DNA of 64,000 nt from Isosphaera sp. (GTDB taxonomy: Bacteria > Planctomycetota > Planctomycetia > Gemmatales > Gemmataceae), in the NCBI GenBank assembly GCA_013822345.1, contig PNKH01000002.1, positions 62,001 to 126,000 on the forward strand, read 5' to 3'. Shown here piece after piece: positions 10,092-19,970 of this stretch. A model generated the notes under the pieces. It was not told the DNA's origin. It did no database searches and saw only the letters and a list, made by a program, of their open reading frames with translations. Positions within the stretch are counted from its first letter, which is position 1. Each line of letters opens with the position of its first letter. The position numbers and the translations under genes are program-made.

Positions 10092-10196
10092 GAAGGGGTG
10101 AACGGGTGAGGGGGTGAAGGGGTGACAGACACCGGGACGATACCGTCCGGCCAGGTCTTTGTCACCCCTTCACCCCCTCACCCGTTCACCCCTTCA
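10091..10196. repeat. Perfect 36-bp inverted repeat (family F, GTGAAGGGGTGA-rich)
   Basis: 10091-10126 vs 10161-10196; contains the TPR gene stop and abuts the CoA-transferase start. Confidence 0.95.
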
Positions 10197-10686
10197 CGTT
10201 CCTCCGGTACTCCCGCACCAGGGCGCGGAACCGCGGGTCCTTGCGGATCGAGTCGAGGTCCCGGTCCTCGGCCATGAACCGGAAGTCGCGATACCCCAAC
10301 TCGACCGCCTTGCGGAGCGACCGCAGGGCCTCGTCCGGCCGCTTCAGCAGGGCGTACCGGCAGGCGAGGTTGTAGTGGGCGGTCGGGTCGGCCGGGCGGG
10401 TCGAGACGAGTTGCTCGTCAACCGCCAGGCCGTCGAGCAGCCGGCCGGTGGTGGTCAGGTTCTGGGCCTGGGCCCGGAGCACCTCGGCGAAGGCGGGGGC
10501 GGCGGCGATCAGCCGGGCGTAGAACTCGACCTCGAAGTCGAGCTGCGACCGGCCGGCGAGGAACCCGATGGCGGACCCGGGCGGGAAGGCGTTCTCGGAG
10601 GCGGGCGGGGTGGGGCGGTTGCTGGGGTGGGGCACGCGGCGATCCCCCTGCGAGGTGGGCGGCCGGGCGAGAGGCACCCCGGCCAC
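10186..10686 (-). CDS. TPR-repeat protein
   Basis: RPADPTAHYNLACRYALLKRPDEALRSLRKAVELGYRDFRFMAEDRDLDSIRKDPRFRALV. Confidence 0.8.
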   Translation of the reverse strand: MAGVPLARPPTSQGDRRVPHPSNRPTPPASENAFPPGSAIGFLAGRSQLDFEVEFYARLIAAAPAFAEVLRAQAQNLTTTGRLLDGLAVDEQLVSTRPADPTAHYNLACRYALLKRPDEALRSLRKAVELGYRDFRFMAEDRDLDSIRKDPRFRALVREYRRNVKG

Positions 10687-10774
10687 CCTACCCGGATTAT
10701 AACCCCCGCCCCGGGGGGGTCAAACGCCCGCCGCCCGCCGGCCCGGTCAGGCGGGTCGGGTTGTGCGGCCTCTC

Positions 10775-10883
10775 TGGGGCGCGGGCGTCCCGCCCGCTCC
10801 ACCGACCCGGCGCGGGGATGTCAACGGTCCGCCCGTATCTGACGGCTCGGGGTCGGTGGAGCGGGCGGGACGCCCGCGCTCCA
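10775..10883. repeat. Inverted repeat, 34-bp arms with one mismatch (family E, TGGAGCGCGGGCGTCCCGCCCGCTCCA)
   Basis: 10775-10808 vs 10850-10883. Confidence 0.9.
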
Positions 10884-10886
10884 AGA

Positions 10887-12179
10887 TCACTCCCCGGTCA
10901 CCCGCGGGAAGTACAGCCGGACGGTCGTCCCGCGGCCGACCTCGCTGTCCACCCGGATGAACCCGCCGGCCCGGTCCACCACCCGCCGCACCACCGCCAG
11001 CCCCAGCCCGGTCCCCTTCCCCTTCGGCTTGGTGGTGACGAACGGCTCGAACACCCGCTCCCGGTCCTCCGGCGCGATCCCGGCCCCGGCGTCCGACACG
11101 TCCACCCGGACGTACGCCCCGGCCGGCCCGCCGGCCCCCTCGGCCGCCTGCTCGACCGCCACGTGCAGCCCGACCGGGCCGCCGCCGGGCATCGCGTCCC
11201 GGGCGTTCAGCACCAGGTTCAACAGCGCCCGCTCCAGGTTCGCCCGGTCGACCAGCACCCTCCCGCCGTTCGGCCCGCGGGTGAAGGTGACCGGATGCGT
11301 CGCCCCGGCGGCGGTCCGGAGGAACGGGACGAACCGCTCGACCGCGTCGGCCACGTCGAGGACGGCCGGGCTGCCGTTCGGCGGGCGGCCGAAGTCGAGC
11401 AGGTCGCGGACCAGGGCGGTCCCGCGCTCGGCCGCCCCGGCGATCTGGGCGACCCGGGCGGCGACATCCGGCGGCAGGTCCGGGCGGGTGGCGAGCAGCT
11501 CGGCGTTCCCGAGCACGATGGTCAACAGGTTCTTGAACTCGTGCGCGACCTCGGCGGCGACCCGACCGACCGCCTCCAGCCGCTCCCCGGGCGGGGCCAG
11601 CCCGGCGTGGTGCCGCAGGGCCGAGGTGGCGATCAACAGCTCCGCCGCCTTCATCTTGGCGGCCACCGCGTCGGCCACCGACATGGCGAAGTCGCGGTCC
11701 TCGGTCGTCCACTCCCGGGCCGGCCCGACCTGCTCGTGGCACACCACCCCGGCCACCTCCCCGCGGAGCAGGACCGGGGCGTCGAGCATCGAGGTGATGC
11801 CGAGCGGGACCAGGTACGCGTCCCGCAGCTCGGCCGTCCGCGGGTCGGTCTGGGCCATCTCGACCGGCAGCACCCGCCGGCCGCCGACCTCCCGGAAGTA
11901 CCCGGGGAAGTCGGCGACGGACAGGGTCACCCCCTCGGAGTGCTCCCGCCGGGACCGCTCGAACAGGGTGACGCACCGCAGGGCCGCCCGGTCGGCGGTC
12001 AGGAGCCACACCCCGACCCGCTCGACCCCGAGGGTGTCGGCCGAGACCTCGCAGAGCCGCCGGAGGACGGCCGGCAGCGGGTTCTGCTCGTTGACGACCA
12101 AGCCGGCCATCTCCAAGCGGGCGAGTTCGGTCGGGCGGCGCGGGGGCTCCGGGGCCGGCGGTGGGCACGGGTCGGTCAC
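10887..12179 (-). CDS. GAF-domain sensor histidine kinase
   Basis: GTG start; GAF-like N-terminus; H-box VGRVAAEVAHEFKNLLTIVLGNAEL; LLNLVLNARDAMPGGG; GKGTGLGLAVVRRVVDRAGG. Confidence 0.9.
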   Translation of the reverse strand: MTDPCPPPAPEPPRRPTELARLEMAGLVVNEQNPLPAVLRRLCEVSADTLGVERVGVWLLTADRAALRCVTLFERSRREHSEGVTLSVADFPGYFREVGGRRVLPVEMAQTDPRTAELRDAYLVPLGITSMLDAPVLLRGEVAGVVCHEQVGPAREWTTEDRDFAMSVADAVAAKMKAAELLIATSALRHHAGLAPPGERLEAVGRVAAEVAHEFKNLLTIVLGNAELLATRPDLPPDVAARVAQIAGAAERGTALVRDLLDFGRPPNGSPAVLDVADAVERFVPFLRTAAGATHPVTFTRGPNGGRVLVDRANLERALLNLVLNARDAMPGGGPVGLHVAVEQAAEGAGGPAGAYVRVDVSDAGAGIAPEDRERVFEPFVTTKPKGKGTGLGLAVVRRVVDRAGGFIRVDSEVGRGTTVRLYFPRVTGE

Positions 12180-12268
12180 GGCCGGGCCCTCGGACGAGGC
12201 GGCGGCGGGAAGGATGACGGTCGTGATTGTATCCGACCCCTCGGACCCGCGCGTCGGGAATGTCGGGG

Positions 12269-15200
12269 TCACTTCTCCCGCGGCGGCGGGGCCGGGTCGG
12301 TCGCCACCCCGGCGGCGTGCAGCGCCGCCTCGGCCTCGGCGCGGAACGCCGCCAACTCGGCCCGGTCGGTCGGCGACAGGCCGGCCCGGCCCGCCACCCA
12401 CCCGACCGCCCGGCGGTAATCCGCCGCGGCCCGCCCCACGTCCCCGAGCTTCGCCCGACAGACCGCCAGGACGAACAGGTCGAACGCGTCGTGGGTCCCC
12501 TTCCCGGCGGCCAGGCTCCGCTCCAGCACCGGGACGGCGGCGGCGAACTCCCCGGTGCGGCAGTACGCCACCCCGAGGGTGTTCAGGTACGTCGGGTTCC
12601 CCGGCTGCCGGTCGCTCGCCCACCTGGCCAGTTCCCGCGCGCGGGCCGGGTCGCGCGCCGCCGGCGGGCCGGTCAGCAGCCGCCACGCGAGGTTGTTCAG
12701 GGTCGGCGGCGCGGTCTGCGGCGTCGCCCGCTCCGCGGCCCGCTTCCAGTCCGCGGCCGCGGCGTCGGTCTCCCCGAGGGCGGACCGGGCGGCCGCCCGG
12801 TCCGCCAGCATCGCCGGGTCGTCCGGGTAGTACCCCAGGGCCGCGGTCAGGGCCGCGACCGCGTCGGCGTGTCGGCCGAGGAGCACCAGGGCCCGGGCCC
12901 GCTGCGCCGTCGTCTGCCGGTCGCCCGGCCAGGCGGCCAGCACCGCGTCGGTGTCGGCGAGGCACCCGTCCCAGTCGCCGAGGCGGAACCGGGCGGTCGC
13001 GCGAAGGCGGTGGGCGTTGACCCACCCGGGGCGGACGGCCAGGGCGGCGGACAGCTCGGCCACCGCCTCTCGCGGCCGGTTCGTCCGCAGCAGCCGGTCG
13101 CCGAGGTCGCACCGGGCGTCCGGGTCGAGCGGGTTGACCCACAGCGCGGCGAGGGTCCGGTCGCGGTGGTACCGGTCCAGCCGGGCCGGGTCGGTGAACA
13201 GGTCCGCCCCGAGGACGCGGGCCGGGAGCGGGCCGACCGGCTCGGCCGGGGGGGCGGGCGGGTACGCCGGGGCGTCCCAGTCCAGCCCCAGTTCCGCCAG
13301 CCCGGCGCGGACCCTCCGCAGGTCCCAGGCGCGGACGCAGAAGCTGTCGTTCGTCGCCCCCAGCAGGAGCGTCCCGTCCGGGCTGAACGTCAGGTTGTGC
13401 AGCCCGTCCTGGTGCGGGTCCTCGAGCCGGGCCACCTCCCGGCCGGTGTCGGCGTCGGTCAGGACGACGAACCCCTTGCCGGCCCAGGCCGCGAACCGCC
13501 CGTCCGGGGAGAACCCGACCCCCCCGGTCCCGGCCGGGGCGGGCGGCCCGTCGGCCCAGTCGGCCACCCGCCACCGCCGCCCGCCCCGCCGGTCGGCGAG
13601 CCACCGGCCGTCCGGGCTGAACACCGGGATCGTCGTCCCCTGGTCCGGGATCAGGTCGCGGACGAGCCGGCCGGTGGCCGCGTCCCACACCTTGATCCCC
13701 CGGCCGCTCCACGACCCGGTGGCGACCAACTTCCCGTCCGGGCTGACGGAGACGTGCCGGCAGTCCGGGTGGGCCAGCCGGACGGCGGCGTGCGGCCGGT
13801 CCCGCGGCCAGGCGGACGCGCCGTCGAAGTACTCGGCCGCGGCCAGGACCGCCCCGTCGGCGCTCCGGGCGACCGTCTCCCCGCGGGCCGGGACCGGGAC
13901 CAGTTCCGGCGGCCCGACCCGCAGCCCGGACGGGTCGGCCGCGACCGGCCAGCGGAATAGCCCGGAGACCGACTTCACCAGCAGCGACCCGTCCGGCTCG
14001 AACAGCACGTCCCGGCAGGCCGGCCCGGGGACGAACGCCCGCTCGCTCCCGGTGGCCAGGTCGAGGAGGCTGAACCCCTGGTACGTGGAGACGGCCACGA
14101 GCCGCCCGCCGGGGTGGACGGAGGTGGTCATCAGCCCGTTGACGGCCGGGACCCCGACCCCGACCGGGAGGGTGCGGTACTCCCGGGCCGACTCGGCGAC
14201 CGTGACCGGGCCGGCCGGCCCGGCCGCGGACGCCGGGAACCGCAGGTCGAGCCGCCCGCCCGGGCCGAACCGGCAGTACCCGCCGGTGGTGACCAGCAGC
14301 TCCCGCCCGGTGTGCGGGTTCCACACCCGCACCCGCCCGGTCCACCCGGCGGTCGCCACCAGGTCGCCGTCCGGGCTGAACGCCGCCCGGACGCCCCCGC
14401 CGGTGTGCGGCAGCCGCCAGTTCCGCCGCCGCCGGGCCACGTCCCAGATGTCCACGGACTCGGCCGCGGCGACGCCCAGGAGTTCCCCGCCCGGGTGCCA
14501 CTCCAGCCGCCCACCGGGGGCCGGCAGTGAGGCGACCTCCGCCCCGGTCGCCAGGTCGACGACGGCCACCCGGTTCGGCAGGCTGGTGGCCACCTCAGGC
14601 CGGAGCGGGTGGTGCGCGAGGTTGCCCCAGGCGCCGTCCGGCAGGGGCACGGTCCTCACGACCGACCCCGACCCCGGGTCGATCACCCGGACGGCCGGCC
14701 CCGCCCCGGCGTCCACCGCGGCGAGCACCTGCCGGCCGTCCGGGGTGAAGGCGACCCCGGCGCACCCCCGGGGGATGTCCACGGCCAGGGTCGGGGTGGC
14801 GCCCCCGACCCGCCACACCTGGAGGCGGAGAGTCCGGGCGTGCCAGTGGTGCACCGCCAGGAGCCGGCCGTCCCCGGACCACGCCAGCTCGACCTCGCTG
14901 CCGAACCCGGGCAGGCGGGCGACCTCCCCGCAGTCGCCCGGCCCGGTGCCGACCCGGCGGAGGCTCACCGCCCCCTGCTGGTGCCCGAACGCCACCCACC
15001 GGTACGTCGGGTCGACGACCCCGTCCGTCCAGTTGTTCCCCAGGTCGGTCGGGGCGCCGACCCAGGCGGCGTCGGGCCGCAGGTCGGGCAGGGCGAGGGC
15101 GGCGATGGCCAGCGTCCGCAGCTCGTCGAACCTGGCCGGCGGCTTCCCCAGCTCGCGGCCCAACTCGGCCGCCGCCCGGACCGCCGCCAGGGCGTCGAAC

Positions 15201-16450
15201 CGCTGCCCGACCTGCCGGCTGAACCGCTCGGCCTTCGCCTCCGACACCAGCGCCTGGTACAGCTTCCGCTTCCCCTCGCGCTCGGCGAGCCGGGCCGCGT
15301 CCCGGTCCCGCTCCGCCGCCAGCCTGGCCGCCGCCGCGTCGGCCGCGTTCTCGTCCGCCGCCCGCCGGGCGTCGTTGATCCGCACGGCCGCCGCGGTCGC
15401 CACCGCCGCCACCGCGGTCAGCAGGGTGAACACCAGCCCGAACAGGGCGGCGACGATCGGGTTCCGCCGGGCCCACCGCACCCCCCGCTCGACCCGCCCG
15501 ACCGGCCGGGCCGCGACCGACTCCCCGGCCTGGAACCGGGCCAGGTCGTCGGCCAGCTCCTCGGCGGTGGCGTACCGCCGCCCCGGCTCCTTCCGCAGGC
15601 ACTTCAGGCAGACCGTCTCGAGGTCCCGGGGCACGTCCGGGCGGAGCCGCCGCGGGGCGACCGGGTCCTCGTCGGCGACCATCCGCAGGAGCCGCGGGAT
15701 CGAGTCGGCCTGGAACGGCGGGCGGCCGGTGAGCAACTCGTACAGGACCGCCCCGAGGGCGTACACGTCGACCCCGGGGCCGATCGGGCCGTGATGGGCG
15801 GCCACCTGCTCCGGGGCGGCGTAGGCGGGGGTGCCGACGAAGTCGGCGGTCAAGGTGGCCGTGCCCCCGGTCGCGTCCAGCGACCGGGCCAGCCCGAAGT
15901 CGGCCACCTTTGGAACCCCGGCCGCGGTCAGGAGCACGTTCGCCGGCTTCAGGTCGCGGTGGACGACCCGCCGCTGGTGGGCGTGGTGGACCGCCCGGGC
16001 CACCGTCTCGACCACCCGGGCCGCGTCCCGGGGCGGCTGCGGCACCCCGGCCACCTTGTCCTTCAGCGTCCCGCCGTCGACGTACTCCAGGACGATGAAC
16101 GCCCCGGCCGGGCACGCCCCGACCTCGAAGATCTGGACGATGTTCGGGTGCTGGACCCGGGCGACCGCCTCCGCCTCGGTCCGGAACCGGGCCCGGGTGG
16201 CGGCCGACGCCGACCCGCCGACCAGCTTGACCGCGACCGTCCGGTTCAGGGCGGCGTGCCGGGCCAGGTACACCACCCCGGTGGTCCCGCGGCCGAGCAG
16301 CCCGAGGACCTCGTACCCCGGGAAGGCCGGCAACTCGCCGGGCTCGGCGAACGGGTCGTCCGGGTCCCCGGCCCCGGTCCGGGTGGCGCCGGTGTCGCGG
16401 ACCCCGCGGTCGGACCGGGTCTGGTGGACGGGGTCGTCGGGCGCGGGCAT
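12269..16450 (-). CDS. Serine/threonine protein kinase with WD40-like and TPR regions
   Basis: YEVLGLLGRGTTGVVYLARHAALNRTVAVKLV, VVHRDLKPANVLL, VADFGLARSLD, GTPAYAAPEQVAAH; many FSPDG(R/K) repeats; C-terminal TPR-like repeats. Confidence 0.93.
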   Translation of the reverse strand: MPAPDDPVHQTRSDRGVRDTGATRTGAGDPDDPFAEPGELPAFPGYEVLGLLGRGTTGVVYLARHAALNRTVAVKLVGGSASAATRARFRTEAEAVARVQHPNIVQIFEVGACPAGAFIVLEYVDGGTLKDKVAGVPQPPRDAARVVETVARAVHHAHQRRVVHRDLKPANVLLTAAGVPKVADFGLARSLDATGGTATLTADFVGTPAYAAPEQVAAHHGPIGPGVDVYALGAVLYELLTGRPPFQADSIPRLLRMVADEDPVAPRRLRPDVPRDLETVCLKCLRKEPGRRYATAEELADDLARFQAGESVAARPVGRVERGVRWARRNPIVAALFGLVFTLLTAVAAVATAAAVRINDARRAADENAADAAAARLAAERDRDAARLAEREGKRKLYQALVSEAKAERFSRQVGQRFDALAAVRAAAELGRELGKPPARFDELRTLAIAALALPDLRPDAAWVGAPTDLGNNWTDGVVDPTYRWVAFGHQQGAVSLRRVGTGPGDCGEVARLPGFGSEVELAWSGDGRLLAVHHWHARTLRLQVWRVGGATPTLAVDIPRGCAGVAFTPDGRQVLAAVDAGAGPAVRVIDPGSGSVVRTVPLPDGAWGNLAHHPLRPEVATSLPNRVAVVDLATGAEVASLPAPGGRLEWHPGGELLGVAAAESVDIWDVARRRRNWRLPHTGGGVRAAFSPDGDLVATAGWTGRVRVWNPHTGRELLVTTGGYCRFGPGGRLDLRFPASAAGPAGPVTVAESAREYRTLPVGVGVPAVNGLMTTSVHPGGRLVAVSTYQGFSLLDLATGSERAFVPGPACRDVLFEPDGSLLVKSVSGLFRWPVAADPSGLRVGPPELVPVPARGETVARSADGAVLAAAEYFDGASAWPRDRPHAAVRLAHPDCRHVSVSPDGKLVATGSWSGRGIKVWDAATGRLVRDLIPDQGTTIPVFSPDGRWLADRRGGRRWRVADWADGPPAPAGTGGVGFSPDGRFAAWAGKGFVVLTDADTGREVARLEDPHQDGLHNLTFSPDGTLLLGATNDSFCVRAWDLRRVRAGLAELGLDWDAPAYPPAPPAEPVGPLPARVLGADLFTDPARLDRYHRDRTLAALWVNPLDPDARCDLGDRLLRTNRPREAVAELSAALAVRPGWVNAHRLRATARFRLGDWDGCLADTDAVLAAWPGDRQTTAQRARALVLLGRHADAVAALTAALGYYPDDPAMLADRAAARSALGETDAAAADWKRAAERATPQTAPPTLNNLAWRLLTGPPAARDPARARELARWASDRQPGNPTYLNTLGVAYCRTGEFAAAVPVLERSLAAGKGTHDAFDLFVLAVCRAKLGDVGRAAADYRRAVGWVAGRAGLSPTDRAELAAFRAEAEAALHAAGVATDPAPPPREK

Positions 16451-16510
16451 GTCGGCACACCGGGGAGGGGGGTGGCAGGCCGGCTGGTATGATACCCGGC
16501 GGGAGGGGTC

Positions 16511-16969
16511 ATGTGGTATCGCGTGTTCGGACGTTCCGTCTCCGAGCCGGCGCCGGCGGGCCTGGCGGCGCACCTGCACGGCCGGGGCCGGCCGGTCGAG
16601 CCGCACTTCCGGGGCGACGACCTCGGGTGGGCCGGCGGCGAGTTGCGCCTGCCCGGGGTCGGGTCGCCCATCTTTCTGGAACGTTACCTGGCGTCCGAAG
16701 AGGACATCCGCGACGACCTGAACGCCCACGCGGCCGAGCTGGAGACGATGGACTACGACCCGAACCACGCCCGGCTGATGGAGCACGTCATCCAGACGGC
16801 GCAGTTGTTCACCCTCCGGAAGCCGCTCGACGCACCGGACGAGGTGGCGGTGGAGGAGGTGCTGGAGGAGGCGTGCCGGTTCCTGGCGGCGGCGACCGAC
16901 GGGGTGTACCAGGTGGACGGCCGGGGGTGGTTCGCCGCCGACGGCGGGCTGCTACTGCGGGAGTATTGA
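16511..16969 (+). CDS. Hypothetical protein
   Basis: Complete 152-aa ORF with ATG, no competing ORF of comparable plausibility. Confidence 0.65.
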   Translation: MWYRVFGRSVSEPAPAGLAAHLHGRGRPVEPHFRGDDLGWAGGELRLPGVGSPIFLERYLASEEDIRDDLNAHAAELETMDYDPNHARLMEHVIQTAQLFTLRKPLDAPDEVAVEEVLEEACRFLAAATDGVYQVDGRGWFAADGGLLLREY

Positions 16970-16977
16970 GGGATCAA

Positions 16978-17039
16978 GACGAGCCGGAAGCGTGAGCAAC
17001 GGTCGAGGCCAAACCCGTCACTCACGTTTCCGGCTCGTC
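16978..17039. repeat. Imperfect inverted repeat (family D)
   Basis: gacgagccggaagcgtgagcaacggt / acccgtcactcacgtttccggctcgtc between convergent genes. Confidence 0.85.
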
Positions 17040-17041
17040 CG

Positions 17042-18733
17042 TCACTTCGTCTTCGGCTTCACCTCGCCCGCCTTCGGGTTCTTCGGGGGCGCCGGCGGCA
17101 GCGGGAGCGAGTACCCGATCTTCCCCGGCTGGCCGAGCGGGTCGGCGACCTGCCCGTCGGCCGCCCCGAGCAGGAACACCAGGTCCTTCGCCGGGTAGCC
17201 CGTCTTGTAGAACGTCACCCGGCCGTCCGCCATCGCCGCGTGGAACCCGTCGGAGAACACCCCGCCGAGCTTCGGCAGGTACGACCCCGGGGTCGGGTCG
17301 ACCGCCGCCTTCAGCGGCAGCGGCAGGTCGCCCGGCTTCGTCCACGGCACCGCCTCGGCGGCCTCGACGAACAGGATCGTGTTCGACGTGCCGTCGTGGA
17401 ACGAGGCGAGCGAGCGGCCGCGGACCGGGGTGCCGGGCAGGTCCGTCCGGGGCGGCTGCGGCCCGTCCCCGCTCGTCCAGACGATCCCCCCGCCCCCCTC
17501 GGTGGTGCGGACGAACGTGTGCCCCTCCGGGGCCGCCTTCCCCGGCGACGCGAACACCTTCGGCACCTTCGGGATCAGCTTCTTGTTGTGCTCGCTGTCC
17601 CACGGCTCGCCGAGCTTGAACTCCTTGTACAGCGCCTCCTCGCCGAGGAACGGCAGGAGCTGCACCCGCCAGCTCAGCCCGACCGCCCCCTTGGCCACGA
17701 CCCCGGCCGGGAAGTACCCGACGGTGTCGTGGTGGTCGTACAGCCCCTGCAGGACCGCCCGGTAGTTCGCCACCGCCGTCTTCCGTGCGGCCGCGTCCGG
17801 CAGGTCGGCCGGCACGTCGGCCGGGACCTTCGGCTCGTCCGGGCGGGGCGGGTTCAGGATGTCCGCCGCGTCCGGCCCGAGCACCTCCCCGCCGCTGACC
17901 GAGATCAGCGCCCGGAGCGTCGTCTCGCTCAGGGTGTCCGGGAAGAAGCGGACCGACCCGTCGCACATCAGCGCGTGGAACCCGCCGGGGAAGACGCTGC
18001 CGAGCTTCGGGACCGGGGGCAGGTCCTTGACCCCGGGGAGGTTGGCCGGGGCGAGGTCGCGGAACGGCAGGTCGTCCGGCCTCGTCCACTCGACCGGCTC
18101 GGCCGCCTCCGCGGCCATCAGCGTGTTGCTCGACCCGTCGTGGATGCCGACGATGTTGCGGCCGGGGGCGAGGGTGCCGGCGGGCCGGTTCGCCCACGGG
18201 GAGAACGTCTTCCCCTTCGGGTTGTAAGGGCCGGCCGGGATGAACGCCAGGAACCCGGCGAACGACCGGACGTGGGTCTTCCCCGCCGGCGCGGCCTTCG
18301 CCGGCGACGCGAACACCTTCGGCATCTGGTCCAGCAGCTTCTTGTTCGCCTCGGAGTCCCACGCCTGGTCGAGCTTGAACTGCTCGTACAGCTTCGCCTC
18401 GTCGTCCCCGAGGTACGGCAGGATCGCGACCCGCCAGCTCAGCCCGAGCTCGCCCTTCGGGCCGACGACGCCGGCGGGGAGGAAGCCGTGAGCGCTCTCG
18501 ACGTTGTGCAGCGCCAGTCCGACCTGCCGGAGCCGGTTGACGGCCTCGGCCTTGGCCTCGCGCTCCGTCAGGGCCGGGTCAGCGGGCGTCGGCTTGGGGT
18601 CGGGCTTGGGGTCGGGCCTCGGCTTCGGGTCCGGGGCCACGGTCGCCTCCGGATCGGGGGCGGGCTTCTTCCCGCACCCGGCGGCGAGCGCCAGGGCGAA
18701 GAGTAAGGCGGACGCGGGGACGACGCGGGGCAT
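17042..18733 (-). CDS. Lipoprotein with two tandem DUF1559-like domains
   Basis: Lipobox ALALAAGCGKK, PDPKPRPDPKPDPKP linker, duplicated GLSWRV(A/Q)(I/L)LP(Y/F)LG..LY..FKL..(A/P)WDSE.NKKL motifs. Confidence 0.85.
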   Translation of the reverse strand: MPRVVPASALLFALALAAGCGKKPAPDPEATVAPDPKPRPDPKPDPKPTPADPALTEREAKAEAVNRLRQVGLALHNVESAHGFLPAGVVGPKGELGLSWRVAILPYLGDDEAKLYEQFKLDQAWDSEANKKLLDQMPKVFASPAKAAPAGKTHVRSFAGFLAFIPAGPYNPKGKTFSPWANRPAGTLAPGRNIVGIHDGSSNTLMAAEAAEPVEWTRPDDLPFRDLAPANLPGVKDLPPVPKLGSVFPGGFHALMCDGSVRFFPDTLSETTLRALISVSGGEVLGPDAADILNPPRPDEPKVPADVPADLPDAAARKTAVANYRAVLQGLYDHHDTVGYFPAGVVAKGAVGLSWRVQLLPFLGEEALYKEFKLGEPWDSEHNKKLIPKVPKVFASPGKAAPEGHTFVRTTEGGGGIVWTSGDGPQPPRTDLPGTPVRGRSLASFHDGTSNTILFVEAAEAVPWTKPGDLPLPLKAAVDPTPGSYLPKLGGVFSDGFHAAMADGRVTFYKTGYPAKDLVFLLGAADGQVADPLGQPGKIGYSLPLPPAPPKNPKAGEVKPKTK

Positions 18734-18814
18734 GGAGAGTCCTCCGGGGGCGGAGGACATGACAGCGGCCGCCGCCCCGCCCGACAAGGGGGCGTCCTCC
18801 GGTACAATTCCGGC

Positions 18815-19789
18815 ATGAGCGCCGAGAAGTACCTCCGCCCGGAAGTGATCCGCCAGGTCGCCCGCCTCGACCTGCGGGCCAAGTTCATCGTCGAGGGGTT
18901 CCTCACCGGCCTCCACGGCAGCCCGTTCCAGGGGTTCTCGGTCGAGTTCTCCGAGCACCGGAAGTACAACCCCGGCGACGACCTCAAGACCCTCGACTGG
19001 AACGTCTACGCCAAGACCGGGAAGTACTTCGTCAAGAAGTTCCGGGCCGAGACGAACATGACCGGCCACCTGGTCATGGACCTCTCGCGGTCGATGGACT
19101 GGAACGGCCCGGCCGAGGCGAAGCGGGCCGGGGTGAAGATGGACGGCTCCGTCCTCGGGGCGGCCGACGAGACGCTCACCAAGTTCGACTACGCCGTCTG
19201 CCTCGCCGCCGCGCTGGGGTACCTGATGATCCTCCAGCAGGACCCGGTCGGGCTGGTCGCGTTCGACTCGAAGCTCGCCACCGTCGTCCCGCCGAAGAGC
19301 AAGCGGACGCAGCTCGGGACCATCCTGTCGGTGCTCGCCAACCTGAAGCCGACGGGGGCCACCGACGTGGCCGGGAGCCTGGCGCAGCTCGCCCCGATGC
19401 TCAAGGGGAAGAGCCTGGTCATGCTGTTCAGCGACCTGCTCCCGACGACCGACGACTGGAAGGCGGAGGCCGACGCGATGCTCCGCAGCCTGTACCGGCT
19501 GCGGTACTCCGGGCACGAGGTGATCGTGTTCCACGTCCTGGACGTGCTGGAGGCGAAGTTCCCGCTGGCCGGGCTGGTCGACTTCCAGGACGTGGAGTCG
19601 GACGGGCACAAGGAGATCGACGCCCAGGGGATCCGCGACGACTACGTGTCGTTCGTCGACCAGTTCCGCGGGTACTACAAGCGCGAGTGCGCGGCGGCCA
19701 ACGTGGACTACGTCCCGATGGACACGTCGGTCGGGTTCGACACGGCACTGCTCGACTACCTGGTGCTGCGGCAGCGGCGGTTCGGGTGA
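18815..19789 (+). CDS. DUF58 domain protein
   Basis: GLHGSPFQGFSVEFSEHRKYNPGDDLKTLDWNVYAKTGKYFVKKFRAETN, MDLSRSM. Confidence 0.92.
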   Translation: MSAEKYLRPEVIRQVARLDLRAKFIVEGFLTGLHGSPFQGFSVEFSEHRKYNPGDDLKTLDWNVYAKTGKYFVKKFRAETNMTGHLVMDLSRSMDWNGPAEAKRAGVKMDGSVLGAADETLTKFDYAVCLAAALGYLMILQQDPVGLVAFDSKLATVVPPKSKRTQLGTILSVLANLKPTGATDVAGSLAQLAPMLKGKSLVMLFSDLLPTTDDWKAEADAMLRSLYRLRYSGHEVIVFHVLDVLEAKFPLAGLVDFQDVESDGHKEIDAQGIRDDYVSFVDQFRGYYKRECAAANVDYVPMDTSVGFDTALLDYLVLRQRRFG

Positions 19790-19970
19790 CCGCTCCGGCG
19801 GAAACCCCGGGACCGCGCTCACGCGATCCTCACGCGAACTCCCGCACATTTTGCTGGCACCCGACCCCGCCGGGTTGGTATCCTCCCGTCGGCCGAACCT
19901 CCCTCCGTTCCCGGGACTCGCCGGCCGCTGCCGCCGTTACCTTCTCCCTCGCCCGACGGAGCGCCGTCCG

